Assembly (NCBI GenBank): GCA_023458355.1
Contig: JAEWZS010000103.1
Coordinates: 1 to 20,403, forward strand
Length of the DNA: 20,403 nt
Direction: 5' to 3'
Origin: Bacillota bacterium
GTDB lineage: Bacteria > Bacillota > Clostridia > Christensenellales > CAG-138
Numbering within the stretch: position 1 is the stretch's first letter; every line of letters begins with the position of its first letter. The notes beneath the pieces were generated by a model. That model searched no databases. It was not told the DNA's origin and worked only from the letters and a program-made list of their open reading frames with translations. Below, piece by piece: positions 14,953-20,403 of this stretch. Both the position numbers and the translations under genes were made by a program.

Positions 14953-15936
14953 TTATTTCGTGGGCTTTTCGGGGCTCGGCCCGCCGGCTATGGATTCGCG
15001 CATGTTGGTATCGGAGATTACGTTTTTCATGTTGTAATAATCCATTACACCGAGCCTGCCTTCGCGGAAAGCCGTAGCGATGGCGAGGGGTACCTCGGCC
15101 TCGGCTGCGATTACCTTCGCGCGCATACCCTGCGCCTCAGCCTTGTTTTCCTGCTCAAGCGCTACAGCCATGGCGCGGCGCTCCTCAGCCTTTGCCTGTG
15201 CAATGCGTTTATCGGCTTCGGCTTGATCGGTTTGCAGTTGTGCGCCGATGTTTCTGCCCACGTCTACATCCGCAATGTCGATGGAGAGTATTTCAAACGC
15301 CGTACCTGCATCGAGGCCCTTATTGAGAACCGTCTGAGAAATGAGGTCAGGGTTTTCGAGCACGTCTTTATGGCTCGTGGAGGAGCCGACGGTTGTTACG
15401 ATACCTTCGCCGATACGGGCAATGATGGTTTCCTCGCCCGCACCGCCTACGAGGCGGTCTATGTTGGCACGAACCGTGACGCGCGCTTTAGCGCGAAGCT
15501 CGATACCGTCCTTGGCGATGGCAGCGATGACAGGCGTTTCGATAACCTTTGGGTTAACGCTCATCTGCACAGCGTTTAATACGTCACGCCCGGCGAGGTC
15601 GATGGCGCAGGCACGTTCAAAATCGAGGGGGATGCCGGCGCGTTCCGCAGCGATCAAAGCATTGGCGACTCTATCCACATTACCGCCCGCTAGGTAGTGC
15701 GCCTCAAGCTTGTTGAGCGAGATGGTAAGGCCGGCTTTGGTGGTTTTAATCATAGGGTTGATGATGCGCGAAGGAATAACCTTCCTTATGCGCATGGCGA
15801 CGAGCTGGAAAATACCTACTTTAACGCCCGATGCCGTGGAACTGATCCAAAGCCCCACCGGAACAAAGCTGAAAAACAGTGCAAGGAATATGATTGCGGC
15901 TATGATGATGACGATGACGAGAAGGGGTCCTTCCAT
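14953..15936 (-). CDS. floA: Flotillin-like protein FloA
   Basis: FloA scaffolds functional membrane microdomains and affects membrane fluidity, secretion and sporulation signalling in Bacillota. The 327-residue protein is family length. It has an N-terminal membrane hairpin segment (about 5-30) and an SPFH-like region. A conserved block with ATVRANIDRLVGG-type sequence and GEGIVTTVGSS lies around 165-205, followed by the Ala/Glu-rich helical region QAEADKRIAQAKAEERR and a C-terminal motif GVMDYYNMKN. The start is ATG 15934-15936, with AAAGGAG 8 nt upstream. It follows nfeD by 47 bp, the usual nfeD-floA pairing. Confidence 0.97.
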   Translation of the reverse strand: MEGPLLVIVIIIAAIIFLALFFSFVPVGLWISSTASGVKVGIFQLVAMRIRKVIPSRIINPMIKTTKAGLTISLNKLEAHYLAGGNVDRVANALIAAERAGIPLDFERACAIDLAGRDVLNAVQMSVNPKVIETPVIAAIAKDGIELRAKARVTVRANIDRLVGGAGEETIIARIGEGIVTTVGSSTSHKDVLENPDLISQTVLNKGLDAGTAFEILSIDIADVDVGRNIGAQLQTDQAEADKRIAQAKAEERRAMAVALEQENKAEAQGMRAKVIAAEAEVPLAIATAFREGRLGVMDYYNMKNVISDTNMRESIAGGPSPEKPTK

Positions 15937-15983
15937 GTTGCTTCTCCTTTACATTTCATAATTTTTAGTATGCCGTTGGTTAA

Positions 15984-16493
15984 TTAGTCAGTCTCTGAAA
16001 CTGCCTTTACAAGTACGCGTAAGCCTTCCACGCGCATTACGACCACGCGCGTTCCCCTTTGAAGAAACTCTCCCTCGCTTACAACGTCAATGCGCTGAGA
16101 GTTAAACTCTGCGGTGCCTGCGGGGCGAAGCGGTGTTAAGCATATGCCCTCATTGCCGATGAGCGCACGCATGTCCGTGCGGTCGGTCGACTGTGCATCT
16201 ATGCTTTCTTTAAGTACAACCGCTGAGCGTGAAAGTCTTCCTTTTGTGAGCGAGCGCCAGAAAAAGTAGGTGAGCACGACAAGGATAATGAGCAATAGAG
16301 CAAATGTGATGAGCCCGTCGGTCAGTGTTTTTGCGCGCAGTATCACCGCAGCGATTAGCGCCATCACACCGAGGATGCCGGGTACATGAAAACCGGGGGT
16401 GAACATTTCGTAGATGACAAGCCCAAGACCCAAAACGAGGCATAGGATTGCGGGCCATTCCCAACCCATGATGTATTGCAAAATGGGGTCCAA
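15984..16493 (-). CDS. NfeD family membrane protein
   Basis: NfeD proteins are membrane partners of flotillins; this is the short form with a C-terminal OB-fold. The protein has about 169 residues: three or four hydrophobic segments in the first 85, including the family-typical GLVIYEMFTPGFHVPGILG, then a soluble OB-fold domain with ALIGNEGICLTPLRPAGTAEF and ending GLRVLVKAV. The start needs care. A GTG at 16500-16502 opens the frame but overlaps the strong ribosome site GGAGG (16502-16506). TTG at 16491-16493, 8 nt downstream of that site, is the better choice. A TACAAT box (minus strand, 16528-16533) may be the -10. It is the first gene of the nfeD-floA locus. Confidence 0.9.
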   Translation of the reverse strand: MDPILQYIMGWEWPAILCLVLGLGLVIYEMFTPGFHVPGILGVMALIAAVILRAKTLTDGLITFALLLIILVVLTYFFWRSLTKGRLSRSAVVLKESIDAQSTDRTDMRALIGNEGICLTPLRPAGTAEFNSQRIDVVSEGEFLQRGTRVVVMRVEGLRVLVKAVSETD

Positions 16494-16561
16494 CAGATGC
16501 ACCTCCTTTAGCGAAATCTCTCTTTCTATTGTATCATATACTTATAGAAAACTTGTGAAGA

Positions 16562-17533
16562 TTAATAAAATTTAAACAAATGCTCGTTGAACCAGTCCGC
16601 AAATCCAAAATCGGAAATACCGAGGTACCCGAGCGTTGCAAGCTTTACGGCAATCACCCAAAGCAGCCCCGCTGCGACCAACGTCAAAACGATAATAAGG
16701 AGCGCTAAAAGCCCGCCGCCTTTAGACCTTTCTTCAGATAATTCGTCGTAGTCATCCTCTTGTGTTACAGTATCGTCGCCGAACAAATCAGGCACTTCGC
16801 CATCTTTAAGGCGCTTGTTTTTTCCCTTTCGCGATGTACTGTTATCGTATTCCTCGTGCTCGTATTCGAATTCTTGCTCCGGCTCCTCGCGAGTTACACG
16901 GGCTTTTTTCTTTTTCGGGGCAAAAATACTGTCGTCCTCGTCAGGCTCCTGTATTGTAGGTGCTTGTGCTTTAGCGATATTTTGATCGGCCGAGCGCTCT
17001 ATTTGCATATCGGATGGCTGCTTTTCTGTTGTTCGCTCCGTTTGCGAAGGTAGGGGTTGCCTCGCCGAGTATTCCATTTGCTCGGCAAGCGGCATGGCGC
17101 GGCGCTCCGGGGTAAATACCGCCTGCGAAACGCTTTCTGGAGCTTCAGGCTGTGGTGCGTTTTCCTTACCCATGTATGCACGCTCGGATATTGCGTCAGA
17201 TTGCCTTTCCGTTGTAAATGGATTCTTACAAAGCGGCCGCGTCTCGTAAGAAGCATTCGGAAGCTCTGCAATCATGCCGTCGATAAGCCTCTTGTAATAA
17301 AGCTCCTCATCGCAGCTGCGCTGTGCTAAAAGTATTGCCCAAGTGTCCACATCTTCCGGGCATTCGCCGCGCCGTACGGCTTCCGCAAGCTCGCGAAGAG
17401 CCCTTCTTACTGCGTCCTTTGCGGCATAAACATCCCCTGTGATTTCGAGCGCCCTGTCGTACATGGGCCGTGTGCAACGGTTCATCAGCTCTCGTAAGGC
17501 CTCTTTATCGCTGCTAATCGTGCGTTCAACCAT
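16562..17533 (-). CDS. Sigma-region-2-like protein with C-terminal membrane anchor
   Basis: This is a 323-residue protein of unusual build. Residues about 8-90 (LRELMNRCTRPMYDRALEI, then DVYAAKDAVRRALRELAEAV) resemble region 2 of ECF sigma-70 factors, the part that binds the -10 element and core RNA polymerase. No region-4 helix-turn-helix follows. Instead comes a long charged, Pro/Gln/Glu-rich linker (about 95-268, with KKKK and acidic runs), one membrane segment (about 273-299) and a short outer tail ending DWFNEHLFKFY. It might tether a sigma-like domain to the membrane or act as a decoy or regulator; function is unknown. The start is ATG 17531-17533, with a weak AAAGGGCGGG upstream. It has its own promoter (17582-17610) and is divergent from spoIID. 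Confidence 0.75.
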   Translation of the reverse strand: MVERTISSDKEALRELMNRCTRPMYDRALEITGDVYAAKDAVRRALRELAEAVRRGECPEDVDTWAILLAQRSCDEELYYKRLIDGMIAELPNASYETRPLCKNPFTTERQSDAISERAYMGKENAPQPEAPESVSQAVFTPERRAMPLAEQMEYSARQPLPSQTERTTEKQPSDMQIERSADQNIAKAQAPTIQEPDEDDSIFAPKKKKARVTREEPEQEFEYEHEEYDNSTSRKGKNKRLKDGEVPDLFGDDTVTQEDDYDELSEERSKGGGLLALLIIVLTLVAAGLLWVIAVKLATLGYLGISDFGFADWFNEHLFKFY

Positions 17534-17581
17534 ATAGCATGCCCGCCCTTTGTGCTAATTTTGTCGAAATGCTTATTTCCT

Positions 17582-17610
17582 ATTATATCCGCCGCTTAGG
17601 TAAAGGACAA
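17582..17610 (-). promoter_or_regulatory. Sigma-A-like promoter of the sigma-like membrane protein gene
   Basis: On the minus strand TTGTCC (17605-17610) and a perfect TATAAT (17582-17587) are 17 bp apart. The leader would be about 40 nt. It lies back to back with the spoIID promoter. Confidence 0.7.
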
Positions 17611-17621
17611 GAATACTTTGC

Positions 17622-17651
17622 GTCATGCAATTTACAGCGGTAACATAGAAT
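17622..17651 (+). promoter_or_regulatory. Sigma-E-like promoter of spoIID, predicted leaderless
   Basis: GTCATGCA (17622-17629), 14 bp, then CATAGAAT (17644-17651) fits the mother-cell sigma-E pattern (GTCATATT-like, spacer 13-15, CATACA-T-like). spoIID is a classic sigma-E gene. Only 7 nt separate the -10 from ATG 17659, and no ribosome site is present. Confidence 0.65.
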
Positions 17652-17658
17652 AAAAAGT

Positions 17659-18672
17659 ATGAATGCTTACAGACGCCGTAAAAAAACGGTTTTTTCCGAT
17701 ATCAAAACATTCCTTCTTATCGCGGGCGCTATTAGTCTTGCGGTTTTGATGGTGCGCGGCTGCTTTTACGCAAAGGAAGGCGTGCCTGAGGATGACAATA
17801 CTCCCTTAGCAGGGGAGCTTCTTTATGTGTATGATGTAAAACTGAAAAAAACTGTGCAAACGAGCCTCGAGGAGTATCTCGTGCACGTGGTGGCGGGGGA
17901 GATGCCCGCTGCCTTTTCAGAGGAGGCACTTAAGGCGCAGGCGGTTGCGGCAAGGACGTATACCGTAAGGCGTATGGCTTCACTTAACGGCAAGCCCTGC
18001 GGGAAAGGCGGTGCGGACGTCTGCACGGATTCAACATGCTGTCAAGCCTATAAGACCGATACGCAGATGCAGCAAAACTGGGGGAGCAACTATTCTTCGT
18101 ATCTTTCCCGCGTCCGCGAAGCGGTAAAAGAAACAAGCGGGGAGATTATTACCTACAACCACTTGCCCATTGAAGCGCTCTTTCATTCTAACGCCGGAGG
18201 GACTACGGAAAACTCCGAGCATGTGTTTGCGTCGGCGGAGCCGTATCTTGTGAGCGTTGAAAGCCCCGATGAAAACTCCGACCATTTTACCGATACGGTG
18301 CGCTTAACGCGCGCGGCGGTAGCTAAAGCAATCAACAAACTGTATCCGGACGCGGATGTTACGGCAAGAAAGCTCGATCGAGAGATTAAGGTTATATCGC
18401 GCTACGAGAGCGGGCGGGTAAACCAGGTTACGGTAGGAGACGCAACGATTACGGGGCGGCAGTTTCGACAGGCGCTCGATCTTGAAAGCGCAAATTTCAG
18501 CCTGTCGTATTCTGAAAAAGACGTAATCGTAACCACCGTCGGCTTCGGGCACGGCGTAGGCATGAGCCAGTACGGTGCAAACGCTATGGCGAAGGACGGC
18601 AGTGATTATAAGGAAATTTTAACGCATTACTATACGGGTGTAGAGATTGAAAAAATCGGCGATGTGTTTTAA
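17659..18672 (+). CDS. spoIID: Stage II sporulation protein D, lytic transglycosylase
   Basis: SpoIID cleaves glycan strands from which stem peptides were removed by SpoIIP, driving engulfment of the forespore. The 337-residue protein has a basic N terminus and one membrane segment (about 16-33), and acts outside the mother-cell membrane. Visible are the catalytic glutamate E81 in VVAGEMPAAFSEEALKAQAV, the following VAARTYT, the C-x-D-x-x-C-CQAY motif (C122, C127, C128), HSNAGGTTE (176-184), and the C-terminal GFGHGVGMSQYGANAMA. All are typical of active SpoIID. The start ATG lies immediately after a sigma-E-like promoter. Its presence marks the organism as spore-forming. spoIIP and spoIIM are not in the window. 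Confidence 0.97.
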   Translation: MNAYRRRKKTVFSDIKTFLLIAGAISLAVLMVRGCFYAKEGVPEDDNTPLAGELLYVYDVKLKKTVQTSLEEYLVHVVAGEMPAAFSEEALKAQAVAARTYTVRRMASLNGKPCGKGGADVCTDSTCCQAYKTDTQMQQNWGSNYSSYLSRVREAVKETSGEIITYNHLPIEALFHSNAGGTTENSEHVFASAEPYLVSVESPDENSDHFTDTVRLTRAAVAKAINKLYPDADVTARKLDREIKVISRYESGRVNQVTVGDATITGRQFRQALDLESANFSLSYSEKDVIVTTVGFGHGVGMSQYGANAMAKDGSDYKEILTHYYTGVEIEKIGDVF

Positions 18673-18693
18673 GAATTGAATTACCCGGTACAT

Positions 18694-18733
18694 AAAATGC
18701 GCTTTCGGGACAATCCCCGAAAGCGCATTTTTT
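18694..18733. terminator. Bidirectional intrinsic terminator between spoIID and the OsmC gene
   Basis: AAATGCGCTTTCGGG (18695-18709) pairs perfectly with CCCGAAAGCGCATTT (18716-18730), with a 6-nt loop and A/T runs on both sides. Confidence 0.93.
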
Positions 18734-18743
18734 CTGTTTGTAT

Positions 18744-19172
18744 TTATTCTTTTGATACTTCTACCTCTGTCACAACATCAACGTTTCCCTTTATCATCGC
18801 CCAAACGGAGCAATAGTTTTCCTCGGTGAGACGTATGGTTTTTAAAAACTCCGCCTCGCTTGTATCGGGGGATGTGAGCTTAAATGTAAGGCGTATCGTT
18901 TCAAAGCTTGAAGGCGGTACTTGCCGCCTTGTACCCATGGCATGAATGGAAAAGCGAACAACGGTCTTACGCATTTTGTTGAGAATAGCGAGTATCGTGC
19001 CGCCCGCGCAGCTGCAAAGGCCCGCTAAAAACAGCTCCATGGGCGATAAGGTGTCTCCCGCACCATAGGGTGGTTGGCTGTCAATCTCCAGTGAGGGTTT
19101 TCCCTCTACATCTGCCCTTAGGCGCACGCCTTGGTTGACAAGGCTTATATCCGCAATCACTGGTCCTTTCAT
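18744..19172 (-). CDS. OsmC/Ohr family protein
   Basis: OsmC-family proteins use two cysteines to reduce organic hydroperoxides or handle related thiol chemistry. This 142-residue protein has the family fold and both positions: Cys53 or Cys55 in LFLAGLCSCAGGTI, and Cys121 in ENYCSVWAMI. The short YhfA/OsmC-like type fits better than Ohr; the exact substrate cannot be told. The start is ATG 19170-19172, with GGAGG 7 nt upstream. It lies 18 bp downstream of the YugP-type peptidase gene, so the two form an operon closed by the terminator at 18694. Confidence 0.92.
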   Translation of the reverse strand: MKGPVIADISLVNQGVRLRADVEGKPSLEIDSQPPYGAGDTLSPMELFLAGLCSCAGGTILAILNKMRKTVVRFSIHAMGTRRQVPPSSFETIRLTFKLTSPDTSEAEFLKTIRLTEENYCSVWAMIKGNVDVVTEVEVSKE

Positions 19173-19190
19173 TATGAATCCTCCGATTTC

Positions 19191-19898
19191 TCAATTCCTG
19201 CGCGAGCGGTTGGCGATGCTTAAAAAGCGAAGCAAAGTAACGAGCGTGGAAAGCACGGCCACGACATAGGTCATGGCGGCGGCATTTAGTACACGTTTTA
19301 CGCCCGTAGTCTCGTCGCGGCTTATATAGCCGCCTGCACTGAGCATTTCCATGGCGCGGGTGGAGGCGTTAAACTCCACGGGAAGCGTTACTAGCTGGAA
19401 GAGTAAAACTGCGGCATAGATGTATACGCCGATAAGCGCAAGACCAAATGCCTGCATAAAAGCACCCGCAATGACCAAAATGGGGCCTGCAAACGAGCCA
19501 AACTGCGCGATTGGCAGCACGGCGTTTCTGAGCTTGATGGGCATATAGCCCTCCTCATGCTGCATCACGTGTCCGATTTCGTGCGCCGCAACCGCCAGTG
19601 CTGCTACGGATCTTTGCCCATATACATCCGTACTTAAGCCAACAGTCTGTGTTTTGGGGTTGTAATGGTCGGTGAGTTTTCCCTGCACGGCGGTTATTGC
19701 AACTTGGCTACCTGCATCGTCTAAAAGCCGGCGCGCTACTTCTTCCGCACTAAGGCCCGATGCCGCGGGTATACGAGAAAACTTTACGAATGCGCTTTTC
19801 ATGCGCGCTTGTACAATCAAGCCGAGTATCATTACGGCAATCATGCCGAAAAGCCAATAATCGTACCCGCCGCCGATATAGTTAATGGGTAGATACAT
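19191..19898 (-). CDS. YugP-type membrane zinc metallopeptidase (PF04298-like)
   Basis: This 235-residue membrane protein has an N-terminal membrane segment (about 14-30), a soluble part with the zinc-binding motif HEIGH (106-110, within AVAAHEIGHVMQH), then membrane segments around 133-170 and 205-225. A glutamate in LPVEFNAS between helices may be the third zinc ligand. It matches the YugP/Zn_peptidase_2 family, whose substrate is unknown. The start is ATG 19896-19898, with GGGAGG 5 nt upstream; the upstream extension of 58 codons lacks a ribosome site and crosses the promoter. An extended -10 (minus strand, 19926-19934) is present. It is first of two genes with the OsmC gene. Confidence 0.95.
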   Translation of the reverse strand: MYLPINYIGGGYDYWLFGMIAVMILGLIVQARMKSAFVKFSRIPAASGLSAEEVARRLLDDAGSQVAITAVQGKLTDHYNPKTQTVGLSTDVYGQRSVAALAVAAHEIGHVMQHEEGYMPIKLRNAVLPIAQFGSFAGPILVIAGAFMQAFGLALIGVYIYAAVLLFQLVTLPVEFNASTRAMEMLSAGGYISRDETTGVKRVLNAAAMTYVVAVLSTLVTLLRFLSIANRSRRN

Positions 19899-19925
19899 AC
19901 AAACCTCCCTAGATAAGGTTACTTT

Positions 19926-19934
19926 ATTATAACA
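19926..19934 (-). promoter_or_regulatory. Extended -10 promoter of the YugP-type peptidase operon
   Basis: TGTTATAAT on the minus strand is a perfect extended -10. The leader would be about 20 nt and contains GGGAGG. No clear -35 is visible. Confidence 0.6.
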
Positions 19935-19982
19935 CGCTTTGCCTAGGAAAACGCGGTGCTTCGGCGTTTGTTTTCTTTTGAG

Positions 19983-20012
19983 TTGCACAAATATCAAAAA
20001 CAATGGTACCAT
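19983..20012 (+). promoter_or_regulatory. Weak promoter with palindrome before the MATE gene, possibly leaderless
   Basis: TTGCAC (19983-19988), 18 bp, then TACCAT (20007-20012) is a weak match to sigma-A. The -10 box lies inside the perfect 10-bp palindrome ATGGTACCAT (20003-20012), which could be an operator. Seven nt separate it from ATG 20020, and there is no ribosome site. Confidence 0.4.
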
Positions 20013-20019
20013 ATCCGCT

Positions 20020-20403
20020 ATGGATATGTTCGGCTTTAGAGACAAAGTGTTTTTCAAACGCCTTTTGAGCATCAGCTTACCGCTGATGCTTCAGCAGCTT
20101 TTGAATACCGCCATGTACATGGCGGATACGCTTATGCTCGGGGCCTTGGGCGACGTACCTCTTGCGGGCGCAGGTGCAGCTAACCAGCTTGTGTACCTAT
20201 TGGATATCTGCCTTTTTGGCATCGTTGGCGGCGGCGGCGTTTTTATGGAACAGCATTGGGGAAAAAAGAATATTCAAGGAATACGGTCAACACTCGTGCT
20301 TTGCGTTTTGCTTTGCAGCATGTTTTGCCTTGTGTTTTTTGCAGCGGGCTTGTTTTTTCCCACCTAGGTCACAGGACTGTTTTCCAAAGAAGCTGCTGTT
20401 AGG
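20020..20403 (+). pseudogene. MATE-family efflux transporter, N-terminal part, interrupted by in-frame TAG
   Basis: The first 115 codons encode a typical MATE start: FFKRLLSISLPLMLQQLLNT, then YMADTLMLGALGDVPLAGAG and further hydrophobic helices. MATE proteins export drugs or metabolites using Na+ or H+ gradients and are about 450 residues long. A TAG at 20365-20367 ends the frame after FFPT, but reading on in the same frame gives VTGLFSKEAAVR. This fits the conserved loop after the third helix (usually FP-x-x-V-x-x-LF followed by an acidic residue), and no further stop occurs before the window edge. A CAG (Gln) to TAG change explains it most simply, making a nonsense pseudogene, a sequencing error or, less likely, a readthrough gene. 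ATG 20020 (MDMFGF) is chosen; ATG 20026 is an alternative. The right end lies outside the window. Confidence 0.7.

Noticed and set aside
14611..15579. Plus-strand open frame of 322 codons opposite floA
   Set aside because: It is a shadow of floA and its neighbour; the minus-strand products are unmistakable.
19949..19969. Hairpin AAACGC / GCGTTT followed by a T-rich run
   Set aside because: It resembles a weak terminator, but no plus-strand gene ends upstream. It lies in the divergent promoter region and is probably chance.

Overview
The window reads as chromosome of a low-to-mid GC, endospore-forming member of the Bacillota, most likely class Clostridia. The evidence is a clear SpoIID, a SpoIIQ-like M23 protein, a FloA/NfeD membrane-domain locus, a YugP-type zinc peptidase, strong AGGAGG-type ribosome sites, and a translation/nucleotide operon with the prmC-prfA-tsaC-rpiB-upp order known from Bacillus and clostridia. 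I see no rRNA, tRNA, CRISPR array, insertion-sequence transposase or prophage gene. The taxonomic call is inference from gene content and order.

Layout. 1-515 (-): start of a lipoprotein gene that runs off the left edge. 677-3846 (+): a membrane-anchored G5/M23 protein, a 398-bp repeat-rich gap, a small FmdB-type zinc-ribbon protein and murA. 3904-4951 (-): a YhfC-type intramembrane protease gene overlapping a DUF3887-like lipoprotein gene. 5089-11472 (-): a seven-gene operon of DUF1385, prmC, a CapA-like lipoprotein, prfA, tsaC/sua5, rpiB and upp, with two ATGA overlaps and short spacers, closed by a strong hairpin terminator. 11598-12302 (+): SpoIIQ-like protein. 12448-14360 (+): PIG-V-like multipass glycosyltransferase plus nicotinamidase-like hydrolase. 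14413-16493 (-): nfeD, floA and an uncharacterised membrane protein. 16562-17533 (-): a protein with a sigma-region-2-like N terminus and a C-terminal membrane anchor. 17659-18672 (+): spoIID behind a sigma-E-like promoter. 18744-19898 (-): YugP-type peptidase and an OsmC-family protein. 20020-20403 (+): a MATE transporter whose frame is interrupted by an in-frame TAG and then runs off the right edge.

How the genes work together. Envelope and sporulation functions dominate: murA makes the first committed peptidoglycan precursor, while SpoIID and the SpoIIQ-like protein belong to the engulfment machinery. FloA/NfeD, the YhfC protease and several lipoproteins act at the membrane. The long minus-strand operon joins translation termination (prfA, prmC), tRNA t6A modification (tsaC) and ribose/uracil metabolism (rpiB, upp).

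The most notable pattern is that all four isolated plus-strand transcription units (starting at 677, 12448, 17659 and 20020) have a -10-like box 6-7 nt upstream of the start codon and no usable Shine-Dalgarno site. This predicts leaderless mRNAs in a genome whose operon-internal genes use canonical ribosome sites. Other points of interest are the sigma-like membrane protein, the coupled YhfC/lipoprotein pair, the third gene of the floA locus, the duplicated 3' end of the M23 gene around a possible small repeat element, and the amber codon in the MATE gene.
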